From positions 186,001 to 250,000 of the forward strand of contig OAPG01000012.1 of the NCBI GenBank assembly GCA_900208305.1: 64,000 bases of DNA. Direction: 5' to 3'. Positions 39,139 to 49,134 of the stretch are shown piece after piece. The translations under genes and the position numbers were made by a program. The stretch is from Melanopsichium pennsylvanicum (Eukaryota > Basidiomycota > Ustilaginomycetes > Ustilaginales). Below the pieces are notes generated by a model, which was not told where the DNA came from, searched no databases, and saw only the letters and a list, made by a program, of their open reading frames with translations. The first letter of the stretch is position 1. Every line of letters begins with the position of its first letter.

Positions 39139-41436
39139 GATGGGTCAAGTGAGCTTTCCTGCGCGAACGAAAGAAGTTGTCCAGAAAAAGGAGAAGCTGT
39201 AGGAAGGCTGAAGAGGCGACGGACCGTGAGAAGTCTGTCGAAGAAGCTTGATTGGTAAGGATCTGGTCGAGATTGTTATGGCTGAGTTTGGCGGAGAAGA
39301 AGAAGGAATAGAGGAGCACATATGAGCCGACTTCTTATAGTGTTTCCGATTCGCACCTGAAGGGCCACTCTGTCATCGACACCTACGAGAAGATTTGTTG
39401 CAAGGATAGACGGTCGCTGTGAGTTGTGGCAATGTCTGCTGGCAATGTCTGGCTACCGCTTTTCAAGACTTGAGCTCGCAAACCAGTAAAAACAATATCG
39501 CTGCATTCGGTATGCGAACAAGGCAGCAAGGCCCGGAAGCGGAGTCAGCTTCAAAGCCAAGAAGAATGGTCACTTTGCAGAAGTGGTCTTGCATGTTCAA
39601 TGTGTGAAGATCGAAATTGCAATTGCGAGAACGTGGATAGGTGGGTTGGAAGTCAATGTTTCAAGAAGAGCGTAAGCAAACAAACAAGGGTTGGAAGGCG
39701 TATGCTACCGCAATCACCTGCTATTGGACGCTTTGGGAAGCCGTAGTTGATGCAAAGCAAAGAGGTGACTACAACCCAAAGGCTCGACGTATGGCTGTCA
39801 CAATTGCAGTCTATTGGTAGCTCGAGCTTGGAAAGATTGGATGCAATTCAAAACTAGCGCACGTGCAAAGCAGGAACGAAGCAGCAACCGAACAAGCGAG
39901 ATGGTGTGGACAATGGCAGACGGGACAGGCAAAGAAAGCAGTCAGGAGTAAGGCTTGGCTCTGCTTTGTACAGTAGCAGATGAGCAAGACAGGCAGAGAA
40001 AGGGAGACGCCTCGTTGGTAGGCTTGTGATGATGAGAGCCAAGAGAAGCAGGTTGATTTTGGGGAAATCGAATGTGGACAGGAAGCATAGAAGCATGAAA
40101 TCAATGGCCAGAGACAAGAAGCAACAGTATAGGTGGCACAGGGCTTAGTCTCGGGCTAGCTGTTGAAGGGAACGCTGAAAGAACAGCAGAAGGGAACAAG
40201 CTAGAATGTCGACAGAGCCACATGAAATCTAGAAGAGCTTGCAAAGGCATTTTAGCAACCAAGAGGAAAGTTGGGATCAAGTCAGGGACGATGGATGGCA
40301 GGTGGATGATGCTTTTGCACAAAGGAATGCCAAGAAAATGGACAAATAGGAATAACAGTGTTCATGTGCTGTTGGTGGGGGGTGTTCAGATCGAGGTGGT
40401 AAGACACCGAGAATGAGGCGGAATTGGTGGTGGCCATAGTGGACAGTTGCAGTCATTATAACAGCGACAGACACATTGGGATGTAAGCGCTTGTACACAT
40501 CCGAGTATGCAAGTGGGGGCAGCGCCAAGCCATGTGCACAGACAGACAAGATTGGTGATGTGTACACCGGCAGCATGGTTGTATACCACAAAGTGCCCTG
40601 GCGCATGAGGGGTGAAGCGTAACTTGTCTGGCTCTGCATTGGCGTTAATCATGAAGCGTAAGCAATGACTGAGCAAGAGGCACACAAATAAAAACAGCGG
40701 CTTTGCAGTGCTCTACTGTATGATAGTATTCATAAATTTACAGAATAATTTAAGAGGGATTCGTCAAAAGAAAAAAAAATTAAAATTAAATAAAATCGCC
40801 GAGTCTTGGCACAGTTGGACATGGGTCAAGCCACACATGACAGCCGAATTCAGTTTTTAATAATACAGTAAAATGCCGCAATGATGTCGGGTGATTTCAA
40901 AAAGCAGGTTTCTGGTTTCGAAGCGAAAAGGCGGTAAAGCAGAGCAGTGTGGTCTGGTTAAAATCAAATTTTTGAAAATATCAAATACTACTGTGGCCAA
41001 ATGTCAGGACAGAGTGTGGTCACCAAACGTGAATGAATGAAACTCAAAATTCTTTGTTACCCTTGAACGCTCTGACATTCAATTGAAAAATAATTCTCAT
41101 CCTCTTTAGAATTTGTCGATCTGGATACTTTGAAAACAGCTCAAGGAATCGAAAACAGCTCAAGGAATCGCACGGGGCATGCGAGTTGCTCGAGGTTTTC
41201 AACTCCACTTTTTTGCGACACATGATTGTTGTATGCGCAATTCAAAACGCAGTTAACGCGTCAAAAAGCTGATCGAGACACACACACACACACACACATC
41301 TTCCTTCTCTTGTCAACACTCACCCATCAATTATACGATTAGCTGGTCACAACACTCAAACCAATCAACTCTGAAGCATTGCTTGATTTTGACTTGGCTT
41401 TTTCGAAACATTCAGCTTGGTCGATCATCATTTGAC
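39139..41436. other. Divergent intergenic region PHO89 / CAND1
   Basis: This 2.3-kb stretch contains a single CACGTG (39860-39865) on the PHO89 side, AT-rich sequence around 40700-41100, a tandem 19-bp duplication (AACAGCTCAAGGAATCGAA-type, 41136-41170) and a (CA)n tract at 41279-41299 near CAND1. The many short frames show no family features. Confidence 0.5.
39860..39865. promoter_or_regulatory. CACGTG site upstream of PHO89
   Basis: This is the core recognised by Pho4/NUC-1-type bHLH regulators of phosphate starvation, 722 bp upstream of the PHO89 ATG. A single site, so support is weak. Confidence 0.3.
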
Positions 41437-44400
41437 ATGGCGTCCACTTGGGCCCACACGGGCATTGCGCCCCTCTTGGAGCGCATGAAATCCCAAGATT
41501 CCGACTTTCGTTTCATGGCCCTCAACGACTTGATCTCGGAACTCACAAAGGACAACTACATTCAGATGGACGATACCACCGAAACCAATGTTTTGCGTCA
41601 GGTGCTAGCTCTCATGAAGGACTCCAATACCGAGGTAAAAAACATGGCTGTCCGCTCCCTCGCCATTCTCGTCCCTCGTCTTCGCGAAAAGAACATGCAA
41701 AACATCATCGATACCCTCATCGAATACATCTCTTCCAACAACGACGAGCTCAGAGATATCGCAGCTCTCGCCCTCAAAACAGTCACAGCACAGATGCCAA
41801 CTCGCTCCTCGTACGCCAATACCGCACTCAACAAGTTGGCGCCAAAACTTCTTAATCACCTAGCACACTCGGCTGCTTCCCAAGAGCTGCTAATCGACTC
41901 GCTTGACATTCTCGCAGAACTCATCAACAAATTCGCATCATCTGTCACTGCAGCCATACCACTTCAGAATGCTCTTCTAAAGGCGCTCATTCCAGCTTTG
42001 CGTCACACCCGTCCCGCCGTCCGCAAACGTTCGCTCACTGTGCTTGGCGCCCTTGGATCATGCGCAACCTCGGACGTCTTCACACAGCTTTCGGTTCAGC
42101 TCAGCTCCGACCTGGCTCCAATGAGCTCCGTGCAAGATCGCAGGACAGCCGTTCAACTTATCGGCATCTTTGCACGCACCTGTCCACGCAGACTCGGTCG
42201 GCGTCTCCCCGAGTTCATGCCTTCTGTCATACAGACCGCCAAGCACGATGATGATGAGCTTCGCGAGACGTGCCTACAATCCATCGAGCTCATACTACTC
42301 CGCTGCCCCGCAGAAGTCACGCCCTTCGTCAACTCTTCAATCGATCTCGCCGTCACGCTCATCAAGCACGACCCCAATTACGCCGGATTCGACGACGACG
42401 AAGAGATGCGCGATGCAGATGACGATTTCGGCCATGATGACGAGAACGATGATCTGATTGATGACGACTATTCGGATGACGATGACATGTCTTGGAAGGT
42501 TCGGAGGGCGTCAGCCAAAGTGCTCAACGCAGCGCTTACTAGCAGGCCCGAGCTTTTGGCTCAAAACGTCACCAACGTGGCACCCATCCTCGTAGCTCGC
42601 TTCTCGGAGCGAGAAGAGAGTGTCCGTCTTGAGATCCTGGATACATTCCTCGCATTGCTCAAACAAATGCAACTGTATGGCGGTGGTCCTCAGGCAACCG
42701 AAGTGATGGGCTCCAGCCACACCTCTTCCGCCAGTCAGGCCGCGGCTATCGCTGCTGCAGGCGTGCTAAAGCGCAAGCGTCACGAGGCAGACGCTGACAA
42801 TGTCGAAGGCTCTCCACGCAGCCAGCTTCTCGCCCTTGTGCCTGCCATTGCCAATGCGCTCAACCGAGAAATCGTCTCAAAGTCCATCTCCACACGCCAC
42901 AAGAGCTTCCTCGTGCTTCGCGAGTTCGTCGTCGTCCTGCATGGCGGATTGGAAGCTCATCTCGGTTCCATCCTCGCACATACAGAGAAGGCGTTGAAAG
43001 GCTCAGAGACGGCCGCCTCTGGTGGATCGAACCTCAAAGCCGACGTTCTCGGCTTTTTCCGTGTACTCTTTCTAACACATGCTCCGAAAACCTTTGACGA
43101 TCGGCTGCCTCAGCTTGTTCCTATTCTCGCCGCATCCATTGAAGACAAGTTGCACAGAAGCTGCATTGAGGCCTTCCTCACTTGCTCTCAGCTCGTTGCC
43201 GTGCTCCGTCCACTCGGCGCCGTTGCGGTGGGCGCCAGCGCTGCCCGACCTGGTCAGTATAAGCCATATCTGATGCAGATTTACTCTGCCACTGTTGCAA
43301 GACTCAATCGCCTAGATTCGGACCAGGAGATCAGGGAGCGCGGAATCGCCTGTCTCGGTGTGCTCTTTGCTCACGCTGGCGATGATCTCGCCGAAAAGCA
43401 AGCTGAATGCTTCGAGCTGCTCACGGCAAGACTTACCAACGAAGTGACGCGGTCGATCACGGTCAGGGTTATCAGTCAAATCGCCACCTCCACTGTTTGC
43501 ACCGGACCCGAGTTCGATGCTTTCCTCCAGAGCTCTGTCGCCGAGGTTGCGACACTCCTTCGCAAGTTTGACCGCCAGTTGCGTCTTGCTGCCTTCGACT
43601 GTCTCGCCGCAGCCCTCTCGCGATCTTCCACCAAGCTCAGTACAGCTAGCTCCAACTCGATCCTCGCCGAGGTGCAGCCGTTGGTCAACACCGAAATGGA
43701 CATGAATCTTCTCCCCCACATTTTGAGAAGTGTTAACCTCATCCTCGTTAACGACCCAGCCACACGCGAGTCGGTTCGGGTCTCGGTCCTTCCACGGATC
43801 TACTCTGTTCTTCGCCTACCTATCGCCCAAGGCCCCGCGATGGATTCTTTTTTGGAATTCTTCCGTCTATACGTTGGAGCTCAACCCGCATCTGCACCAG
43901 AGACCGTCGACGAGCTCCTCAACAACCTCGAAACGTCCAAAGGCACCGTGAGCGGAACCCATATCTACAGCACGGTATCTCGCTGTATCGGAGCCATCTC
44001 CACCGTCTCCCAACCCGCTTCTTTGAACGTCGCGTCGAGAGCCACCGTCGCTCTCAACAACGACAGCGCAAAGGATACAGAGATCTACTTCTCGCTTCTC
44101 CTCCTAGGTGAGCTTGGTCGTTTTACCGATTTTTCCACCCACACTGAGCTTCTCGACCGCGTGCTACGTTTCTACAAGGCCGATTCGGAGGAAGTCAAGA
44201 TGGCAGCCGCTTTTGCTGTTGGAAACATGGCCGTGGGTGCGCTCCCCTTCTTCCTCCCTGTCATTGAACAGCACATTTCCACCCCGGGTGACAAGGGTAG
44301 CCAAGCTTTCCTGTCACTTCACGCGCTCAAGGAGTTGATCACGCACGGAAGTGGCGAGCAGCTTAGTGTCGTGGCGCAGCAGATCTGGCCAGTGTTGTTC

Positions 44401-45303
44401 GATGCGTGTGAGACAAAGGAGGAAGGAGTGAGGTCGATTGGTGCCGAGTGTTTGGCTAGATTGACGCTGAGTGAACCTTGCAAGTTCCTGCCTCTGTTGC
44501 AGGAGCGATTGAGGTCGCAGAGTGTTTCGGTCAGAGCGACGGTTCTCGCTGCGATCCGATTCACTCTTTCTACCGAATCCAGCGCTGCCTATGATGAGCT
44601 GTTGGCACCGGTGTTGGTGGATTTCCTGTCTTTGCTCAAGGACGCAGAGCTGGAAGTGAGGAGGAACGCCACTTTTGCATTGAACTCTGCCGCGCACAAC
44701 AAATCTTACCTGATTCGAGACCATCTGCCAACATTGCTTCCGTTGCTCTACTCGGAAACGCACGTCCGCACCGAATTGTTACGTAAAGTGGCAATGGGTC
44801 CGTTCCAGATTGTTACCGATGACGGTCTGGATCTGCGCAAGAACGCGTATGAGACCATGTACCAGCTCCTTGATTCGCTGTGGTCTCGGCTTGACCTATC
44901 GGACTATCTGGATCGAGTGATTGCAGGTCTCAGCGATTCCGATGATGGTATCAAGACGTTGTGCTATCTGATGATCATCAAGCTAGTGGAGCTTCGGTCT
45001 GCCACTGTGCGAGGAGTGCTTGGAGGAAGGCTGGAGGAGTTGGCAGAGCCAGTGGGAGCCACGCTGAGAAGTAAGTTGAAGGAGACGGCTACAAAGCAGG
45101 AGATTGAGAAACAAGGAGAGTTGCAAAGATTCATTTACAAGATGTTGGTGGTGGTCAGTAGGGATATGGAGGCAAATGTGGTGGCGCCCAAATTTTGGGC
45201 AATGGTGACTGAGGCAAAAGGTGGGGTTGCAAATGGTAGTGCAGGTCAGCAACCAGGAGGGTTGTGGAGGGAGGTGGAGGCTAGTATGAACAGCTTGTCT
45301 TGA
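41437..45303 (+). CDS. CAND1: Cullin-associated NEDD8-dissociated protein (CAND1/TIP120)
   Basis: CAND1 binds unneddylated cullin-RBX1 and exchanges substrate-receptor modules of SCF-type ubiquitin ligases. The 1288-residue product is a HEAT-repeat solenoid throughout. Diagnostic points are the N-terminus (LLERMKSQDSDFRFMALNDL), the acidic loop followed by SWKVRRASAKVL (about 318-360), and the TIP120 domain near the C-terminus (LRKNAYETMYQLLDSLWSRL, then GLSDSDDGIKTLCYLMIIKL, about 1130-1190). Length matches the family (about 1230 in animals). ATG 41437 (MASTWAHTG) is chosen over the in-frame ATG at 41383, because the extra 18 residues are not conserved and the family starts just here. The gene is intronless. 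The PCI-domain gene lies next on the same strand. Confidence 0.93.
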   Translation: MASTWAHTGIAPLLERMKSQDSDFRFMALNDLISELTKDNYIQMDDTTETNVLRQVLALMKDSNTEVKNMAVRSLAILVPRLREKNMQNIIDTLIEYISSNNDELRDIAALALKTVTAQMPTRSSYANTALNKLAPKLLNHLAHSAASQELLIDSLDILAELINKFASSVTAAIPLQNALLKALIPALRHTRPAVRKRSLTVLGALGSCATSDVFTQLSVQLSSDLAPMSSVQDRRTAVQLIGIFARTCPRRLGRRLPEFMPSVIQTAKHDDDELRETCLQSIELILLRCPAEVTPFVNSSIDLAVTLIKHDPNYAGFDDDEEMRDADDDFGHDDENDDLIDDDYSDDDDMSWKVRRASAKVLNAALTSRPELLAQNVTNVAPILVARFSEREESVRLEILDTFLALLKQMQLYGGGPQATEVMGSSHTSSASQAAAIAAAGVLKRKRHEADADNVEGSPRSQLLALVPAIANALNREIVSKSISTRHKSFLVLREFVVVLHGGLEAHLGSILAHTEKALKGSETAASGGSNLKADVLGFFRVLFLTHAPKTFDDRLPQLVPILAASIEDKLHRSCIEAFLTCSQLVAVLRPLGAVAVGASAARPGQYKPYLMQIYSATVARLNRLDSDQEIRERGIACLGVLFAHAGDDLAEKQAECFELLTARLTNEVTRSITVRVISQIATSTVCTGPEFDAFLQSSVAEVATLLRKFDRQLRLAAFDCLAAALSRSSTKLSTASSNSILAEVQPLVNTEMDMNLLPHILRSVNLILVNDPATRESVRVSVLPRIYSVLRLPIAQGPAMDSFLEFFRLYVGAQPASAPETVDELLNNLETSKGTVSGTHIYSTVSRCIGAISTVSQPASLNVASRATVALNNDSAKDTEIYFSLLLLGELGRFTDFSTHTELLDRVLRFYKADSEEVKMAAAFAVGNMAVGALPFFLPVIEQHISTPGDKGSQAFLSLHALKELITHGSGEQLSVVAQQIWPVLFDACETKEEGVRSIGAECLARLTLSEPCKFLPLLQERLRSQSVSVRATVLAAIRFTLSTESSAAYDELLAPVLVDFLSLLKDAELEVRRNATFALNSAAHNKSYLIRDHLPTLLPLLYSETHVRTELLRKVAMGPFQIVTDDGLDLRKNAYETMYQLLDSLWSRLDLSDYLDRVIAGLSDSDDGIKTLCYLMIIKLVELRSATVRGVLGGRLEELAEPVGATLRSKLKETATKQEIEKQGELQRFIYKMLVVVSRDMEANVVAPKFWAMVTEAKGGVANGSAGQQPGGLWREVEASMNSLS

Positions 45304-46150
45304 TCTTGGATGATTTATTTGTCAATGATCTGTTGCAATTCATGCACAGCTGATGACAGTGTATTGTAATACTGTGTATGGCGTGCTGACTGTGGCTTCT
45401 CCTGGGGTGCATGACATGTGCAGAGCTTTAGCATTGGATGGTGTGTACGCTGCACTCTTTGACTTTGAAGAAGAGCGTTCACTCTTGAAGCGCTTGCAAG
45501 TAACCAAGAAAGAGAGAGAGGATTTTTTGGAGCAATACCAAAGAGGTTTGTTGCATTGAATTTGACTGGACCAATCAGACTACAGATTGGAGCTGCCAGC
45601 ACAGGCATAGTATGTATAAAAGCATGTCTAGAGCTGCAATACAACATCAAATTCTGCATCAGTTGGTGTAGAAGCAATTAATCAGTTGGCATAGAAGCGA
45701 TGAAAGCAATACTCATCTATCTAGAGGCCAAAAAGGCAGGCAACGCAGCATTGCAAGCAGTAGAGATTTGGCTGCTTTGAAAATAGACAAAACAAGGGGT
45801 GGTACATCAGCGTCAGGTCCTCAGCTATGCCAAAGAATCAATGTGAGTTCAGGCAGAAGAAGTTCTACTAAACTCATTTGCCGAGGCTGAACTCAACGCC
45901 TAAATCAAATACTGTTTTTACGATGTGGTTGGGTTTTTTTCCGATTTCCGAAATTCTCGGGTGGAGGATGCGAAGGATTGCACAAACCACCAAACAACCA
46001 TCTTGTTCTACACTCTTCTTTCGCAACTTGTTCCAACCCATCTTGACTTTTTTTTTTTCCTCGACCCATCCTACACTCATCATATTGCTCAATATCACTG
46101 GGTAAAAAGCATAGTCATCACTTCTTTTCATTTTGGTCTTTTCTTTCAAG
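45304..46150. other. Intergenic region CAND1 / PCI-domain gene
   Basis: This 847-bp stretch separates tandem plus-strand genes. A polypyrimidine run (about 46040-46070) precedes the downstream gene. No other feature is supported. Confidence 0.5.
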
Positions 46151-47590
46151 ATGAAACCAGCTGTGTTTGCGGATGCGGTTATTACAGCTAGCAAGACTAG
46201 CGATGGACATTCTTTGGCATCACTTTTTGCGATTGGTGGACCTGTAGCAGCATCTGTATTGTTAGAATTGGGAGATCCCCGATCGAATCGCATCATTGCG
46301 TCACTTCGAAAATGTTCTGGCTATTTGGCCAGTCCTTGGGAAGAGATGTGTTCGCATCATCTTTCTGCGCTTTACTCTTTCTCTCTCGCTTCTTCTCTTG
46401 CTGGGTATCCAGCAAAAAGTGTTGATGCAGAGGGAAAAACGAGGGCAGAAAGATTAGGTGATGCTTTTGATAGCTACAATAGCGGTGTAACCGCATTCTT
46501 GCGATTTTTCGCAACATTGACACCGGGAAGGTGGGCGATTCCACTGTTGAGGATCTTGTGTTTAAACTTACGATGGTTGGCGGTAATTGCTGATCAAGCA
46601 GCGATCGAGGTCACACCCCCAGCCGCGCAGAATCACCTTCTTCCTACTACAAGCAGCAGTAACAATTCTACAAGTCAAGCAGTAGCAGCAGCCGTAGCTC
46701 CAACAACCCTCAGAACCTCAAGTATCGCCAACAAGAAACTGGAAGAATGCGCAAGACAACTCAACAAGGCCTTTACAGCCTGCATTGCTGATCGCAACCC
46801 GGATTTGGAGCAAAGTCGAAAATGGGGAATTTACGAAATCGTTGGATTGGTCTTCAAGACGTATTTTCGTCTCAAGAGCATTTCATTATGTCGCAACATC
46901 CTTCGAGCGATTTCTGCTGCGCAGTTGCCTGATTTGGGTGTGTTTCCGAAAAGTCAACAGGTAACTTTCAAGTACTATCTTGGTGTTCTTGCTTTTTTGA
47001 ACGAAGAATATGACAAGGCAGAGGTGGAATTGGGAATGGCGTTAAGGATGTGTCATAAAGATGCGGAGATAAACCAAGCGTTGATATTAACATACTTGAT
47101 ACCAGTCAAATTGCTAAAAGGTTCATTACCTTGTTCTGATTTACAGGATAGTAAAATGTTTCGACAAAACTTGAGCATTTACACGCCTTTCATTCGAGCT
47201 TTGAAAAATGGAGATGTCAAGAGTTTCGATCAAGCGCTAAGCTCGACCCAAATCGAATCGACGTTGGTGAAAAGGGGAACGTACGTCGCGATTGAAAGAG
47301 CAAGAGATGCTGTGTTACGAACCTTGCTAAAACACATCTACCTTTCTTTACCAAATCAGCAAGATGGTACAAGACAAACCAGGTTGAGTTTGGATTTACT
47401 CCACAAAGCAACGAGTAGCACATTGGTTGGTGGGTTGGACTACAGTAAACAAGAGTTGGAATGGGTATTGGCAACATTGGTGTATAAAGGTTATGTTAAA
47501 GGTTACATTGCTCATGAGAGGGGAGTGTTGGTTTTAAGTGCAAAAGATCCTTTCCCTCATTTAGGCTCGGTTACGATAGCAACCATCTAA
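46151..47590 (+). CDS. PCI-domain protein of the PCID2/CSN12/Thp1 family
   Basis: This 479-residue protein has TPR-like helices leading into a PCI/winged-helix module (about 260-475). Family signatures are clear: FKYYLGVLAFLNEEYDKAEV with CHKD near 285-310, LILTYLIPVKLLKGSLP (about 320-336), a GTYVAIERARDAVLRTLLKH helix, and the C-terminal KGYVKGYIAHERGVLVLSAK with DPFPHL. Thp1/PCID2 is the TREX-2 subunit that works with Sac3 at nuclear pores in mRNA export. Csn12 is its paralogue, linked to the COP9 signalosome and to a Thp3 splicing complex. I cannot decide between them without a tree, although the NEEY-x-KAE-x-x-L block leans slightly to CSN12. A Ser/Asn/Thr/Ala insert lies at about 165-200. 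The upstream frame starts with TTG, so ATG 46151 is used. Confidence 0.85.
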   Translation: MKPAVFADAVITASKTSDGHSLASLFAIGGPVAASVLLELGDPRSNRIIASLRKCSGYLASPWEEMCSHHLSALYSFSLASSLAGYPAKSVDAEGKTRAERLGDAFDSYNSGVTAFLRFFATLTPGRWAIPLLRILCLNLRWLAVIADQAAIEVTPPAAQNHLLPTTSSSNNSTSQAVAAAVAPTTLRTSSIANKKLEECARQLNKAFTACIADRNPDLEQSRKWGIYEIVGLVFKTYFRLKSISLCRNILRAISAAQLPDLGVFPKSQQVTFKYYLGVLAFLNEEYDKAEVELGMALRMCHKDAEINQALILTYLIPVKLLKGSLPCSDLQDSKMFRQNLSIYTPFIRALKNGDVKSFDQALSSTQIESTLVKRGTYVAIERARDAVLRTLLKHIYLSLPNQQDGTRQTRLSLDLLHKATSSTLVGGLDYSKQELEWVLATLVYKGYVKGYIAHERGVLVLSAKDPFPHLGSVTIATI

Positions 47591-47638
47591 ACTTAAACCA
47601 TTACTTTCTTTTACATAGGTTATTGGGATCTGCCAAAT

Positions 47639-47653
47639 CCCCCCCCCCCCCCC
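47639..47653. repeat. Poly-C tract (15 nt)
   Basis: Fifteen consecutive C residues begin 49 nt after the stop of the PCI-domain gene. Confidence 0.9.
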
Positions 47654-48190
47654 ATGATTGTCAAACTCTCAACATGACCGTCATCTGGATATTGTTGACT
47701 TTGCCATTTGTCTATTGCTTGTAAGATGCACTTGTGTGTGTTTGCAAGCCTCACATGTACAAAAAAAAATGAGATCGAGGCAGCGAGACAAAAAAATAAA
47801 AATAAAAATCCAGCCCTTAGTCCGTATCAGACCTTTCTCGCCCTCTCACCCTTCGAAACAAAGACGCTTTGCTTTCGAATCGATCTCTTCTTCGCCTCTT
47901 TCACAAAAGCAAAGTCACAGTGCTCACACACACACACACACGAGCTTTTTCAGCAATTGACACGGTCAGAGGTTTGCTGCCGACGCTTCTTGTTGCGCAA
48001 TCAAATCATTAAAAAGCATCGAGTTACGGAAAATCCGTGGAAAAGTGCATACAAAAGTCCCATTCCCCATACTACAAGTTAATATCAGGAAGCACCGAAG
48101 ACGACAGAAGATCCACACAAGTTCTTTTCAACTTTTAAGCACTCTTTCGGTCCGGGTAGGATCGTTGTTTGTTCAGTTGATCGGTTGATC

Positions 48191-48213
48191 AGGGAGGGAG
48201 AAGGGGGGGGGGG
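48191..48213. repeat. G-rich tract with 11-nt G run
   Basis: AGGGAGGGAGAA is followed by eleven G. Four G-runs of three or more with short loops make it a candidate quadruplex. Confidence 0.8.
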
Positions 48214-48424
48214 AAAGGTTTTTTTTCGAAATGTGCACGCCTGCGTCGCGCGATCCTCTTTCTCCCTTTCCTATCATGGATGATATACGCTACACAAGCA
48301 CCGAGTCTCTTTTCCCAAGGAAGAGGGCCTTTGATCCCAATCAACAACAATGATACTATGAAACAGCAGCAGCAGTAAGAGCAGAGCGGGCACTTTACGT
48401 CGTAGATGTTGGGATGAGCGCATC

Positions 48425-49111
48425 TCAGCGTAGCAATTCGTTGAGCACGAGGGCACTCATGGGGGTTGCCGAGTGTCTGAACCTAGTCAAACGAACCAAG
48501 ACTACAACGCGAAAAATGATCCGCAGTGTAGCTCGAATGAAAAGCAGATGGCTCGCAGTGGTGATCATATCCCCTTCTACTTGTAAACGTGTCGCTGTGG
48601 TGGTGTTGGTGTTGGCGACAAAATTTGGGTTCAGTAGGGTTGTAAGAATGCTTCCAATCCTACCTGGTGCGACTGACGACGTGGCAACGGCTGTGGCGGT
48701 TTGGAAAAACGAACCCCCATTGCTGTTGCTGTTGTTGGAAGTGGGTGTAGTAGCCCCTTGAGATGAAAGATTAGTCTGAGACTTGGGGGGTGAATCTGGA
48801 GCGGGTTGACGAGACAGCCATCGAAATGCATCGTAGCTCGTCAAGCCACCCCCATTGCCCGCCTCTCGCTCAATTTCATCCTTTACCTTGCGTTTCGAGG
48901 AAAACTCTTCTTCCACCCAACTCTCTTCTTGCTCTTGTCGATATTGCTGTTGATGTAGACTCTTCTGCTGTTGCTGCTGCCGTTGCTGCTGCCGTTGCTG
49001 CTGCTGCTCTTGTTGCTGTTGTTGGATCAAATCCAACCTCTCATACCTCCTCTTCGTGCGTCTGTCTAGCTGTTTGCCAGCCTTGACATCCGCATTGATC
49101 GCTGCTTGCAT
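48425..49111 (-). CDS. Hypothetical protein with polyQ region (gene model uncertain)
   Basis: A 228-codon frame starts at ATG 49111, only 24 nt downstream of the stop of the large membrane-protein gene on the same strand. The N-terminus is basic and helical (ADVKAGKQLDRRTKRRYERL), followed by a Gln-rich stretch (about 30-60), a compact segment (GGLTSYDAFRWLSRQPAP, about 88-105) and a Ser/Asn/Thr region. From about residue 150 the frame looks like read-through of an intron: a donor-like GTAGGA stands at about 48664 and TTTGACTAG, a good acceptor, near 48488. The true C-terminus is therefore unknown. It could instead be an alternative 3' exon of the upstream gene. I do not recognise a family. 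Confidence 0.4.
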   Translation of the reverse strand: MQAAINADVKAGKQLDRRTKRRYERLDLIQQQQQEQQQQRQQQRQQQQQKSLHQQQYRQEQEESWVEEEFSSKRKVKDEIEREAGNGGGLTSYDAFRWLSRQPAPDSPPKSQTNLSSQGATTPTSNNSNSNGGSFFQTATAVATSSVAPGRIGSILTTLLNPNFVANTNTTTATRLQVEGDMITTASHLLFIRATLRIIFRVVVLVRLTRFRHSATPMSALVLNELLR

Positions 49112-49134
49112 ACGTAACCACCCCAGCAGGCGTC

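Larger units (their letters stand above)
47591..48424. other. Intergenic region with poly-C and poly-G tracts
   Basis: These 834 bp contain a 15-nt C run (47639-47653), a CA tract (about 47926-47941) and a G-rich run ending in 11 G (48191-48213). No coding or RNA feature recognised. Confidence 0.6.

Noticed and set aside
38149..39258. 369-codon frame antisense to PHO89
   Set aside because: It mirrors the strongly biased codons of PHO89 and the translation is low-complexity (Asp/Gly/Ser/Arg) with no family features.
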